From a virus, in the IMG/VR virus record IMGVR_UViG_3300047510_002323, positions 1-40,567 of that record: DNA of 40,567 nucleotides, one strand, 5' to 3'. This document shows, piece after piece, positions 18,866 to 29,144 of the stretch (position 1 is its first letter; each line of letters opens with the position of its first letter). The notes below the pieces were generated by a model. That model saw only the letters and a program-made list of their open reading frames with translations. It had not been told where the DNA came from and made no database searches. The position numbers and the translations under genes are program-made.

Positions 18866-20383
18866 ATGTCGGCAATTATAACTGACCAGCTTAGAATATC
18901 TAATGCTCTTGGATTTATTGAAAAAGTTAATTCCGCAAATAACGCATATTATGTGTTTTTAGGATTATCAAATTCGACCGAGTACTTACCTACTTGGGAA
19001 GATTTGCCTCCATTTCCAAGAGATAATTTTAATGAGGAGAATAAAATATGGGACACTATGTTCTCACTCAAAAAGATATCACCGGGAGATGTTTCTCCTG
19101 TTGTGAGGAGAATTAATTGGGAGTCTGGAAGAACTTATGATATGTATCGTCATGACATAAGTATTGATAAGCGTGCTAATCAAACAGATTCTACTTCTTT
19201 ATATTCTTCCGATTATTATGTTGTAACTCAAGATTATAGAGTTTATATTTGCCTTCAAAACGGAACTTCTCCAGAATCTGTTAGAGGAAATCCTTCTTTG
19301 GATGAACCAACATTTACAGATCTAGAACCTAGATCTGCTGGTACTAGTGGAGATGGATATGTATGGAAATATCTTTATACAATAAGACCTAGTGAGATTA
19401 TAAAGTTTGATAGTACTAACTTTATCCCTGTTCCTAGAGACTGGAAGACAAATCCCGATTATTCCGGTGTTATTGAAAACGCTTCAACAAGTGGACAATT
19501 AAAAATTGTCAATATCTTAGATAGAGGAACAAATTTGGGTGCTCCCGGTCTATATCAAAATATACCTATCAAAGGTGATGGTAGTGGAGCAACGGTAACA
19601 GTTATTGTTGGAAGTGATAGAACAGTTGATAGTATATTTGTTTCAAATGGTGGAAGTGGATATACTTATGGAACTGTTGATTTGGAAAACTCTGGATTAT
19701 TTTTAAATGATCCACCAAAGTTTGATGTAATAATACCTCCAAAAGGAGGACATGGTGCCGATATTTATAGAGAGTTGGGATCAACAAACGTATTACTCTA
19801 CTCTAGAATTGAAAATGATATTGGTGATCCTGATTTTATAGTTGGTAATAAGGTTGCGAGGGTTGGAATTGTCCAAAATCCTGAAGCATTTGATTCAACT
19901 TCAATTTTAAACAAAGAAAAGGCAAGTTCTGTATATGCTCTCAAATTAAAAGACAATTCAGCAACAATTTTACCAAACTCATCATTCACACAAGACATTG
20001 CTGGAGTAGGAACTGCTATTGGTAGAGTTGTTTCTTATAATGATGAAACTAAAGTACTAAAATATTGGCAAGATAGGACTCTATATGGATATACAACATC
20101 CGGAATTTCAACATCTGCTCCAAATGGTTATAATCAAATTCAATTTAGTACCGAAGATAATATTGAAGTAAATTCAATTATTGTTGAAATTGATGATACT
20201 TTTAACGGTATATCTACAGTAATAAATAGTGGTACCGTATACCTTGGTCAAAATTTTGAAGAAGGATTTGCTAACCCCGAAGTAAAAAAATATACGGGAG
20301 ACATTATCTACGTTGATAATAGACCCTCAATTAGCAGATCTTCTAATCAGAAAGAGGATATTAAAGTCGTTTTACAATTCTAA
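18866..20383 (+). CDS. 8: Baseplate wedge protein gp8, enlarged
   Basis: The N-terminal part has classic gp8 features: YYVFLGLSNSTEYLP, then WDTMFSLKKISPGDVSPVVRR, YRVYICLQN, and DGYVWKYLYTIRPSE near residues 165-180. The C-terminus ends GDIIYVDNRPSISRSSNQKED followed by IKVVLQF, matching the ending of T4 gp8. The length is 505 against 334 in T4, and the excess is interior. Residues 212-275 form a GxGY module (SGATVTVIV...SNGGSGYTYG), and further insert lies around 300-440. gp8 dimers bridge gp7 and gp10 in the T4 wedge. The start at 18866 follows a late promoter. A nearby ATG at 18856 is in a different frame. Identity is firm; the function of the insert is unknown. Confidence 0.9.
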   Translation: MSAIITDQLRISNALGFIEKVNSANNAYYVFLGLSNSTEYLPTWEDLPPFPRDNFNEENKIWDTMFSLKKISPGDVSPVVRRINWESGRTYDMYRHDISIDKRANQTDSTSLYSSDYYVVTQDYRVYICLQNGTSPESVRGNPSLDEPTFTDLEPRSAGTSGDGYVWKYLYTIRPSEIIKFDSTNFIPVPRDWKTNPDYSGVIENASTSGQLKIVNILDRGTNLGAPGLYQNIPIKGDGSGATVTVIVGSDRTVDSIFVSNGGSGYTYGTVDLENSGLFLNDPPKFDVIIPPKGGHGADIYRELGSTNVLLYSRIENDIGDPDFIVGNKVARVGIVQNPEAFDSTSILNKEKASSVYALKLKDNSATILPNSSFTQDIAGVGTAIGRVVSYNDETKVLKYWQDRTLYGYTTSGISTSAPNGYNQIQFSTEDNIEVNSIIVEIDDTFNGISTVINSGTVYLGQNFEEGFANPEVKKYTGDIIYVDNRPSISRSSNQKEDIKVVLQF

Positions 20384-20389
20384 TCAATC

Positions 20390-23300
20390 ATGCCACAAGA
20401 AACTAATTTGAATGTAACTCCTTATTTTGATGATTTTGACGACAAAAAGAATTTTTATAAAGTTCTTTTTAAGCCAGGATATCCAATTCAATCTAGAGAA
20501 TTGACTACTCTACAGTCAATTTTACAGAATCAGGTTGAAAAGTTTGGATCACATTTTTTCAAAGAAGGTTCTCCAGTTCTTGGTGGCAATGCAGTTTATA
20601 ATAATTATTTTGAAGGAATCCAAGTAGAACCAAACTATCTTGGAATTTCTGTAGATTCTTATTTGAAAAATTTTATTGGCAAATATCTCATTGGACAAGA
20701 TTCTCAAGTAAAGGCAAGAGTTGAATTTATTTTGCCCGCTAACGAGTCTCCAACTGGCAATACTATAATATATGTTTCATATAGGGATTCAAATTCATCG
20801 CAAAACACAAGAGAATTTAATTCAGGAGAAATTCTTTTATCTCAGGATGATGTTCCTATTATTTCTGGTGGATTTACTACAATTCAGTCTGGACAGGGAG
20901 TATCTAGAGTTACTTCACAAAATTCTTCTATTGTTGGATCTTCAGTTACTATTCCAGACAGTGTCTTTTTTATTAGAGGATATTTTGTTAATGTTGAAAG
21001 AGAAACTATTATATTAGATCCTATTGCAAATAATGTAAATTATAGTATTGGACTAAAAATAACGGAAGATATTGTCACATCTGACGATGATGAATCTTTA
21101 GTTGATAACTCACAAGGATTTACAAATTTTGCTGCTCCTGGAGCAGATAGACTTTCAATTACCGTATCTTTAGCAAAGTATTCATTTTCAGAAACTCAAG
21201 ATGAAGGATATATTGAGTTATTTAAAGTTGTAGATGGATCTCCAGATAAAGTTCAAAGAGATGCTGAGTATAATCTTCTCGCAAATGAGTTTGCTAGAAG
21301 AACTTATGATGAATCTGGAGACTATTATGTTGCCCCATTTAAGGTTGATGTTAGAGAGTCTCTTGATAATTTAAAGGGAAATAAAGGAATATTCAAAGAA
21401 GGTCAAACAACTTATGGTAATAATGTTGCTGATGAGACTCTAGGAATTTATAAAGTATCTCCAGGAAAGGCATATATTAGAGGATTTGAAGTAGAAATTC
21501 CAAATCCAACCTTTATAGATTTTCCAAAACCAAGATTAACTAAAACACTAAAAAATCAAAGTATTGTTTATACAACCGGATCAACTTTTACATTGAATAG
21601 AGTTAATGGAAATCCTTCTTTAGGAATTTCGACAGATTATACAGTAACTCTAAGATCCGAAAGATTGGGAGTAGATGATAATATAGCACCAGGAAAGGAA
21701 ATTGGTCTTGCTAGGGTTTATGATTTTGCCTTAGAGTCAGGGTCATACAATAGCCTGTTTCCAAATTCTAATGAGTGGGATATTACTCTTTTTGATGTTC
21801 AACCATATATTGAATTTGAACTGAATAATCCAGTCACCTTACAGGTTCCAACTTTTATTAAAGGCAGTTCTAGTGGTGCTTCTGCATATTTAAGAGAATC
21901 TATCACAAACTCTGGAATTGTTACTGCATATAATGTAGAAGGAAAGTTCTTAAGAGGTGAAAAACTAAGTTTTGATGGTATTCAAAATAATAGAATTATA
22001 AAATCATTCACTCAATATGATGTAAATGATTTTAAATCAATTTATGGAGAACCAGTTGGAACTGGAGCAACTTTTAGTGCTGATTTAATACAAACGGTTA
22101 AAGCATTTGCTGGATTTGTTTCTATTTCTCCTGTAGTTGGTGGAATCAGTACGGTAACAAGTTCCGACTTTACATTTTCTGGACCATCAAAGATTAATGA
22201 TATTGTAGCATATTCAACTCCAGGTAATGTTGTACCAACATTTGCAAAAATAACATCTATTTCTGAAAGACAGTTGGAAATTGAAGAAGTTACTCCTGTT
22301 AGTGGAGTTTGCGTATCTACACTTCCTACATCAGTACTTTCTGTATCAGATTTTAGAATTTTAAAGTCTGGTCTTCAAAGTTCTACAGATAATACTTTAT
22401 TTACAGTATTTCCAAAAGATAAAATATCTTCACTTAACTTAGAAAATTCTGAATTAATAGTTAGAAAGCAAACTGTTATTAATATTTCTGGAAATAGTTC
22501 TCAAGTAATCGTATTACCAAGTGATGAGAGATTTTTACCCTATGATGAAGAAAGATATTCTGTATTTTATCCCAATGGAAGTACAGATCCACTTAGAGAG
22601 GATAAATTCTCATTCACATTAGGGTCTCAGAATCTAAGGATTAATGGACTATCCGCTTCTACTGGAACTGCGATTTTAACATATACAGTCAAAAAATTAA
22701 ATGTATCCGCAAAGATAAAGAATAGAAATAGAGTTAATTCTATTGTTGTTGACAAATCGAAATATAATTATTCTGGAATTGGACAAACTACTGTCAATGA
22801 TGGATTAGAATTCGGAAATTATCCATACGGAACAAGAGTTCAAGATGAAAGCATTTGTTTAAGATATCCCGATGTTACAAAATTATTGGGAGTTTATGAA
22901 ACATCAAGCATTATTGGTACACCAGAACTTCAGTCCATTACTTTAAATCTGAATACTCTCACAACATCAAATTTGATATTGGGAGAAGAAATTGTAGGAC
23001 AGGAAAGTAAGTGTGTTGCTATTTTAGTAGAAAGAGTCGGTATTAATTCGGTTAGCTATATCAGTCTAAATTCAGCAGAATTCATTCCTGGTGAAGGAGT
23101 TCAATTTAAAGAATCTAATGTTGTTTCAACAATTTCTTCTTTAAATAGAGGAAATTGTAAAGATATTACTAGAGATTTTGTATTTGACAATGGACAAAAA
23201 AATACTTTCTATGATTATGCAAAAATAACTAGAAAAGATAGGTCTAGAGAACCACTCAAAAAACTAAAGATTGTTTTCGAATCAACTTCAATAAATTCTG

Positions 23301-26300
23301 CAGATGAGGGAAGTTTCTTCTCAGTCGATTCTTATAGCCAATTTGACTACTGTGATGTTCCATCTTTCCAAGGAATAAAAAATTATAATATTCTCGATTT
23401 AAGACCTAGAGTTTCTCCATATATCGTATCTGAAGGTGTAAGGTCACCATTTGAATCATTATCAAATAATTTTGTCAATGTAGACAATCAAAATACTCCT
23501 ATTTTGGCATCTGATGAAGATATTATTTTAGATTTTTCATATTATCTTCCTAGAATTGATAAGATTGTTCTTTCAAAAGAAGGTCAATTTGAATTGATGA
23601 TTGGCGATCCAGCAGAAAATCCTCAAGCACCATTAAATCTTTCAGAATCTTTAGATATTGCTACTATCACTCTTCCTGCGTATTTCTGTACTAATGATGA
23701 GGTTGGAGTTAACTTATCTCAGCATAAGAGATATAGAATGTCTGATATTAAAAAGCTTGAAGATAGAATTAAAAATCTTGAGTATTATACAACTCTTTCT
23801 TTATTGGAAAAAGAAACTGCTAACTTTACAATCAAAGATGCAAATGGACTTGATAGGTTTAAGTCTGGATTTTTCGTTGATAACTTTACAACACTAATTT
23901 CACAAAAATCTTCCGCAATTGCCAAGAATGCTATAGATGTTGAAAATTCTCAGTTAAGACCTTCAGTATACACAACTTCAATTGATTTAATTCTTGGACA
24001 TACTAATTCTAGAGGTAATATAAACTTCAATGATGATGATTTTGATTATAAGTCAAATCAATCTATTATTGGAAATAATGTTAAAAAATCTGTTGGTCCC
24101 GTTGGAAAAGGAATATTAACTCTCGATTACTCCGAAACTGAGGAAATTGTTCAGCCATATGCAACTAGAGTTGAAAATGTAACTCCATACTTGGTTACTT
24201 TCTATGGAGGAATTGCATGTTTAAATCCTGGTTCTGATATTTGGTTAGATCCTGTTGTTCTCGATCCTATCAATCTGGGAGTTAGTGAAGGAGAAACTCA
24301 GGTTGTCGATGTTCAATTAGATGATGTACCCGATCCAAATTCGGGATGGTGTCCAGTTATATTTGGTGCTTGGGAAACTTCTTGGACAAATGTATCAGCA
24401 CCAAGAGAAGTTTCTAGAGGTCCAAAGTATGAGAAGGATGGAAAGTGGTATCAAGATGTTGTTTATGCAAAAGATAAGGAAGGTTATAAGTCTAGAGTAG
24501 GTCAAACAAATAGAATTACATTTTCAGATACTCCTGTATCTTATGGTACAAATCTGGTTAGTATTGATATTGCCACTTACTGCAGATCGAGAAATATTGA
24601 AATTATATCCAAAAAATTAAAACCATATACTCAGATGTATGCGTTTTTTGATGGGCAAAGTGTCGATGCATTTATGGTTCCGAAACTATTGGAAATTGAA
24701 ATGTTATCTGGAGTTTTCCAAACAGGAGAAACTGTTAGAACATTAAGACTAGTAGATGGTGAAGGTAAAGCAAATATTCGATTCCGTCTTTGTCAACCAA
24801 ATCATAGAGAAGGTAGATATGATTCTCCAACAGCAACTTACTTCTTCAATCCATACGATAGAACTCAAAATATTCCAACAAGTTACTCCGAAGCATCTGA
24901 ATTTTTAAATATTGATACTTTCCTCTTATCGGAAGAAGCAATTGGAGAATCTTTTGGATATGTTTCATCTGGAATGGTTCTAATTGGAAGTTCAAGCGGT
25001 GCTATTGCTAGAGTTAAGCCTGTAAGATTGATTACCGACAATGTTGGAACATTGATTGCTTCTCTTCATATTCCTGATCCATCTGTACCAAGTAACCCTA
25101 GATTTAACACTGGAGAAAAAGTCTTTAGATTATCAAGTCTACAGAGTAACTCGACTGTTCCTGGTCTATTAAACAGTTTGGCAGAGTCTACTTTCTTTGC
25201 TAAAGGAACTATTAAAACAACTCAGGAAGCTTATGGTTATATAAGAAATAGATTGAAAGAAGTAGGGACTCTATCAGAATCTTTACCAATATCGACAACT
25301 GATTTTTCACAACCTATTACCGTTGAAGTTCCTGGTCCACCAGCACCAACTCCAGAACCATCATATCCAACTCCAAGTCCAGAACCAAACCCAACTTGTG
25401 CCCCTTCGGACGGACCAAAACCTTCTCCTGGACCAAAACCAAGTCCTTCTCCATCACCAAGTCCTTCTCCATCACCAGGTCCTTCTCCATCACCAGGTCC
25501 TTCTCCATCACCAGGTCCAAAACCAGCATCTCAAAAAATTGAACAATTTAAATTATATACAACTCCGGGAACTTATACATTTACTGTTCCAAAAGGCGTA
25601 ACTTCTATTGAGGCTTCTGGAGTTGGTGCTGGCGGTGGCGGTGGATATGGAAAATCTACAAAATCAGGTGGCGGCGGTGGCGGCGGTGGAGTAGCATCCA
25701 AATCAATTTCGGTAAATCCTGGCGAAGTTTTAACAATCGTTGTTGGTGCTGGTGGAAAGGGAGCTTCTTCAGATAATAAAGCAACCGATGGAGAACCAAG
25801 TTATGTTCTTGGTAAGAATATCCTTGCCAAAGGTGGTGTAGGTGGTTCTAGTACATCTAAAGGTAGAGGTGGAGATAATAGTGGAGGTGGAGGAAAAGGT
25901 GAAGATGGAAGATATGATAGGGATGATGATGGTAAAAAAGGTGGATATGGTGGAGGTGCCGGTTTAATCGGTGGCGGAAACTGTGGACACCCAAAATCAG
26001 AAGACTGTGGTAGTGGAAGTGTAAGAGGTGGCACTGGTGGAAATGGTATAAAATTTGCTGGTTCTGGTGGAACTGACGGTGAAGTGCCTGAGTGTGGGAA
26101 TGCAAATGGTGGAAGAGGTGGCACCTATGGTGGCGGCGGTGGTGGTGGAATTAGTGATGGTTCTGGAGCAGATGGATCTCCTGGAGCATTCCTCTTGAAG
26201 TGGAAAGAGTCAAAAGATTCGGCATCTACAGATTTAATTCCTCCTATTGGTTTAGATCCATTAGCACAATCTTTTACTATCAACTCTCCTGATGGAAGAT

Positions 26301-28753
26301 TTGTGACTGCTATTGATCTTTTCTTCCAATCTAAAGATGATTCTCTCCCTGTTATTGTAGAACTAAGACCAATGTCACTTGGTCTACCTACTGGAGAAAT
26401 TTATCCATTCTCTCAGGTACTTGTTTATCCAGAAGATATTGAAGTTTCTGAAGATGCTTCCGTTGCCACAAGAATTCAATTTGATGCTCCAGTTTATCTA
26501 CAAGGTGATACAGAGCACGCAGTTGTAATTAAATCGGATTCTACAAACTATTATGTTTGGATCTCTAGATTAGGGGAAGTTGATATTACCACAGCATCTC
26601 TACCAGAATCTGGAAGAACCATTATAGCAAGTCAACCAGATATTAGTACGGTTGGTTCTTTATTCAAATCACAAAATGCTTCTACTTGGACTCCAAGCCA
26701 ATTTGAGGATCTTAAGTTTACTTTATATTCGGCAGTATTTGTGCCTGATGGAAGTGTAAGTTTCTTTAATCCAGATTTAACAAAGAAAAACAAACAGTTT
26801 TCACCATTAAGTAATAATCCTTTAGAAATTTTCTCAAGAAAACTAAAGATTGATATTTCAGAAACTCTTAATGATACTACATTTACACTTGGCAATACAG
26901 TTGTTCAAACTGTTACTGGTGCGACAGGAAATTATGTTGGTGCTACTGGTGCCGTATCAAGTCTATCAATTACCAATAGTGGAATTGGATATACTCCATC
27001 AAATGGAACATCATTCACTTACTTTGGCGTACCTTTAGAAAATTCTTCTTCTGAAGGCAGATTGGCAACTGCAGATATCACAATTGGAAGAGAAATTCTA
27101 CCTAATGGAGATTTTAATGATGGAGTCGCAATCGCAGCAACTATATCAGCAAGAGGAACTGGATATCAAAAGGGAGATGTTCTATCTGTTGCTCAGTTGG
27201 GAGACCAAACTCTTGGTAGAAACTTGTTATTGACTGTTGATGATGTTACAGATTTCAATCAAATTATTATTGATAATGTACAAGGAAACTTCTCAACTGG
27301 AATTGGATATACTTTAATGTATACCAATTCATCAGAAATCAATGTAAATATTAATGATGGAGTAACAAGTCCAATTCATATCAACAATATTACGGAAATA
27401 ACTGATGGATTACACATTAAAGTTAATCATCAGAATCACGGAATGCACTCTGAGGTTAATTTTGTTCAATTATCTAATGTAAAACCAGACACTAATCCCG
27501 TAACTTTAATTGGAAATATTTCTTTCGATACATCATTGTCTTCAATAGAATTATCATCAACTTCAGGATTTACAACTTTTGAAAATGCCCCTGTGAGTGT
27601 ATTAAATCCTGGTTATATTTTAATTGATAGAGAAATACTTAGCTATACTGGTGTTTCTGGAAACCAATTAACAGGAATTACTCGTAAAACTGATAGTAGT
27701 GATGGTTGTATTATACCAAGATCTGTACCACACTTTGATGGTGATGAAGTTTATAAGTATGAATTGAATGGAGTTTCTTTAAGAAGAATCAATACAACTC
27801 ACACACTTCAGGATGCTTCTGTTTTAGAACCAATCGGACTTGACTATTACATTCTTTATATTGATACTATAAGACCAGATCCTTCACTGAAATCTTTATA
27901 TTTCTCAGAAACTAAGTCTACAGGAGGATCTACAATCCAAGCATCAAGTAATATTCAATTTGAAATTATTAAACCAAATGTTGAGACTTTTATACCACCA
28001 AAAACAAGCATATCGGCAGATTTAAGAACAGTTTCTGGAACTAGTGTTAGTGGAGTTGAACCTTCATTTGTAGATCAAGGTTATCAGAGAGTTGATTTGA
28101 ATGTTGATAATAATATGAACACTAGTAGACTAATTTGCTCTAAGATAAATGAAATCACTTATCTTACAGATCAACCAGCAAATAAATCTTTAGAACTCAG
28201 AACTTTCTTAACAACTGAAAATAATAGACTAAGTCCTGTAATTGATTTGGATAGAGTTGGGGCGATTCTAATTTCAAATAGAGTTAATAGACCTATTGAA
28301 AATTATATAAATGATTCAAGAGTTTCAACCTTACAAAAAGATCCAGTCGCATTCTATTATGCCACAAAACCAATTTCACTTGAAGTTCCTGCAACTTCTC
28401 TGAGAACTTATATTGCCGCATATATTAATAGAAATGCTGATATTAGAGCATTCTATGCTTTAATGAAGGATCCAACAGAAACTCCAATTTATTATCCATT
28501 CCCTGGATATTCAAATAAAATAACTTCTGGTGAAATTATTGATATCAATAACAGTGATGGAACATCGGATAAATTTGTTCCAAATAATGAATTATTTGGA
28601 AATGGTAATACTGAAAATTACTTCAAAGATTATGAATTCAGCATTGACAATTTGGCAGAATTCAGATATTTTAGCATCAAGATATCAGTTTCTTCGAATA
28701 TTCAAGTTTATCCACCGAAACTAAGAGACCTAAGAGTAATCGCTTTAGCATGA
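20390..28753 (+). CDS. Large DUF4815-like virion protein, 2787 aa, with Pro-rich and Gly-rich insert
   Basis: The N-terminus (VTPYFDDFDD, FYKVLFKPGYPIQSRELT, then LQNQVEKFGSHFFKEGSPV) matches the DUF4815-type virion proteins of marine T4-like phages. It lies where T4 has gp9-gp12, so an outer baseplate or short-fibre role is likely. Residues 486-526 and 1517-1582 hold SGASA-type modules. Residues 1646-1712 are a proline-serine linker with four tandem 18-base repeats. Residues about 1722-1937 are a glycine-rich domain (TYTFTVPKGVTSIEASGVG start, GGG runs), like adhesin domains of other phage fibres. The body then resumes at LDPLAQSFTI. GxGY and NHG modules occur near 2187-2260 and 2347, and a TSGF...IDREILSY...ITRK module lies near 2385-2440. 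It starts 6 bases after gp8. Cys is rare and no signal peptide is seen. Confidence 0.75.
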   Translation: MPQETNLNVTPYFDDFDDKKNFYKVLFKPGYPIQSRELTTLQSILQNQVEKFGSHFFKEGSPVLGGNAVYNNYFEGIQVEPNYLGISVDSYLKNFIGKYLIGQDSQVKARVEFILPANESPTGNTIIYVSYRDSNSSQNTREFNSGEILLSQDDVPIISGGFTTIQSGQGVSRVTSQNSSIVGSSVTIPDSVFFIRGYFVNVERETIILDPIANNVNYSIGLKITEDIVTSDDDESLVDNSQGFTNFAAPGADRLSITVSLAKYSFSETQDEGYIELFKVVDGSPDKVQRDAEYNLLANEFARRTYDESGDYYVAPFKVDVRESLDNLKGNKGIFKEGQTTYGNNVADETLGIYKVSPGKAYIRGFEVEIPNPTFIDFPKPRLTKTLKNQSIVYTTGSTFTLNRVNGNPSLGISTDYTVTLRSERLGVDDNIAPGKEIGLARVYDFALESGSYNSLFPNSNEWDITLFDVQPYIEFELNNPVTLQVPTFIKGSSSGASAYLRESITNSGIVTAYNVEGKFLRGEKLSFDGIQNNRIIKSFTQYDVNDFKSIYGEPVGTGATFSADLIQTVKAFAGFVSISPVVGGISTVTSSDFTFSGPSKINDIVAYSTPGNVVPTFAKITSISERQLEIEEVTPVSGVCVSTLPTSVLSVSDFRILKSGLQSSTDNTLFTVFPKDKISSLNLENSELIVRKQTVINISGNSSQVIVLPSDERFLPYDEERYSVFYPNGSTDPLREDKFSFTLGSQNLRINGLSASTGTAILTYTVKKLNVSAKIKNRNRVNSIVVDKSKYNYSGIGQTTVNDGLEFGNYPYGTRVQDESICLRYPDVTKLLGVYETSSIIGTPELQSITLNLNTLTTSNLILGEEIVGQESKCVAILVERVGINSVSYISLNSAEFIPGEGVQFKESNVVSTISSLNRGNCKDITRDFVFDNGQKNTFYDYAKITRKDRSREPLKKLKIVFESTSINSADEGSFFSVDSYSQFDYCDVPSFQGIKNYNILDLRPRVSPYIVSEGVRSPFESLSNNFVNVDNQNTPILASDEDIILDFSYYLPRIDKIVLSKEGQFELMIGDPAENPQAPLNLSESLDIATITLPAYFCTNDEVGVNLSQHKRYRMSDIKKLEDRIKNLEYYTTLSLLEKETANFTIKDANGLDRFKSGFFVDNFTTLISQKSSAIAKNAIDVENSQLRPSVYTTSIDLILGHTNSRGNINFNDDDFDYKSNQSIIGNNVKKSVGPVGKGILTLDYSETEEIVQPYATRVENVTPYLVTFYGGIACLNPGSDIWLDPVVLDPINLGVSEGETQVVDVQLDDVPDPNSGWCPVIFGAWETSWTNVSAPREVSRGPKYEKDGKWYQDVVYAKDKEGYKSRVGQTNRITFSDTPVSYGTNLVSIDIATYCRSRNIEIISKKLKPYTQMYAFFDGQSVDAFMVPKLLEIEMLSGVFQTGETVRTLRLVDGEGKANIRFRLCQPNHREGRYDSPTATYFFNPYDRTQNIPTSYSEASEFLNIDTFLLSEEAIGESFGYVSSGMVLIGSSSGAIARVKPVRLITDNVGTLIASLHIPDPSVPSNPRFNTGEKVFRLSSLQSNSTVPGLLNSLAESTFFAKGTIKTTQEAYGYIRNRLKEVGTLSESLPISTTDFSQPITVEVPGPPAPTPEPSYPTPSPEPNPTCAPSDGPKPSPGPKPSPSPSPSPSPSPGPSPSPGPSPSPGPKPASQKIEQFKLYTTPGTYTFTVPKGVTSIEASGVGAGGGGGYGKSTKSGGGGGGGGVASKSISVNPGEVLTIVVGAGGKGASSDNKATDGEPSYVLGKNILAKGGVGGSSTSKGRGGDNSGGGGKGEDGRYDRDDDGKKGGYGGGAGLIGGGNCGHPKSEDCGSGSVRGGTGGNGIKFAGSGGTDGEVPECGNANGGRGGTYGGGGGGGISDGSGADGSPGAFLLKWKESKDSASTDLIPPIGLDPLAQSFTINSPDGRFVTAIDLFFQSKDDSLPVIVELRPMSLGLPTGEIYPFSQVLVYPEDIEVSEDASVATRIQFDAPVYLQGDTEHAVVIKSDSTNYYVWISRLGEVDITTASLPESGRTIIASQPDISTVGSLFKSQNASTWTPSQFEDLKFTLYSAVFVPDGSVSFFNPDLTKKNKQFSPLSNNPLEIFSRKLKIDISETLNDTTFTLGNTVVQTVTGATGNYVGATGAVSSLSITNSGIGYTPSNGTSFTYFGVPLENSSSEGRLATADITIGREILPNGDFNDGVAIAATISARGTGYQKGDVLSVAQLGDQTLGRNLLLTVDDVTDFNQIIIDNVQGNFSTGIGYTLMYTNSSEINVNINDGVTSPIHINNITEITDGLHIKVNHQNHGMHSEVNFVQLSNVKPDTNPVTLIGNISFDTSLSSIELSSTSGFTTFENAPVSVLNPGYILIDREILSYTGVSGNQLTGITRKTDSSDGCIIPRSVPHFDGDEVYKYELNGVSLRRINTTHTLQDASVLEPIGLDYYILYIDTIRPDPSLKSLYFSETKSTGGSTIQASSNIQFEIIKPNVETFIPPKTSISADLRTVSGTSVSGVEPSFVDQGYQRVDLNVDNNMNTSRLICSKINEITYLTDQPANKSLELRTFLTTENNRLSPVIDLDRVGAILISNRVNRPIENYINDSRVSTLQKDPVAFYYATKPISLEVPATSLRTYIAAYINRNADIRAFYALMKDPTETPIYYPFPGYSNKITSGEIIDINNSDGTSDKFVPNNELFGNGNTENYFKDYEFSIDNLAEFRYFSIKISVSSNIQVYPPKLRDLRVIALA
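25445..25516 (+). repeat. Four tandem 18-base repeats coding PSPSPS/PSPSPG
   Basis: The unit CCTTCTCCATCACCAAGT or its ...CCAGGT variant occurs four times back to back at 25445, 25463, 25481 and 25499. It encodes the proline-serine linker ahead of the glycine-rich domain. Near-identical codons in all copies point to recent slippage expansion. Confidence 0.9.
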
Positions 28754-28971
28754 TGGAATATAGTAAAGTAAAGGGACACGAAAATTTAGTTCGTGATGAA
28801 AACACAAAATCAATCATTAATACAAATATTAATGAGTATGAAAATTACATTAAATTGAGAAATATTAAACAAACTGAAGTGGAAAGAATTCAAAGTATTG
28901 AAAGTGACTTGATGAGATTAAAAAATGACATTAATGAAATTAAATCTTTATTGGTGAATGCTTTAAAATGA
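28750..28971 (+). CDS. Small coiled-coil protein, 73 aa
   Basis: The start ATG overlaps the TGA of the preceding large gene (ATGATGG; the alternative second ATG is at 28753), and the stop overlaps the next start, so this gene is translationally coupled on both sides. The product is polar, with a C-terminal helix (VERIQSIESDLMRLKNDINEI) showing heptad spacing of I, L and M typical of a short coiled coil. It resembles small proteins found at this position in marine T4-like phages, but I know of no assigned role. A chaperone or trimerisation partner for the adjacent 2787-residue protein is possible but unproven. Confidence 0.65.
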   Translation: MMEYSKVKGHENLVRDENTKSIINTNINEYENYIKLRNIKQTEVERIQSIESDLMRLKNDINEIKSLLVNALK

Positions 28972-29144
28972 TTAATCCCGAAGACATTATCTTAGAAGAC
29001 ATTTCAAAAATGTTTTCTTATGAAAAGATATCAAGAGACATAGATAGTATAGAAAATATTGAAGATGCTAAAACTATGTGTAAGGCATTCGCTAAATTAT
29101 ACTTATGTCAACAAGAAGCAGTATCTAATCTGGCTAGAATCTAA
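28968..29144 (+). CDS. Small helical protein, 58 aa, coupled to gp13
   Basis: The ATG at 28968 overlaps the previous stop as ATGA, and its TAA overlaps the gp13 start as TAATG. The 58-residue product starts MINPEDIILEDISKMFSYEK and ends LYLCQQEAVSNLARI. It is acidic, mostly helical and without hydrophobic segments. A short protein of this kind just before gp13 is familiar from cyanomyoviruses, but its function is not known to me. The double overlap argues that it is real and made in proportion to its neighbours. Confidence 0.7.
   Translation: MINPEDIILEDISKMFSYEKISRDIDSIENIEDAKTMCKAFAKLYLCQQEAVSNLARI

Noticed and set aside
25801-26124. Minus-strand proline-rich open frame
   Set aside because: It is the mirror of glycine codons (GGN) in the glycine-rich domain read as CCN proline; no start signal or context supports it. 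The minus frame at 25317-25529 is likewise a shadow of the proline-serine linker.
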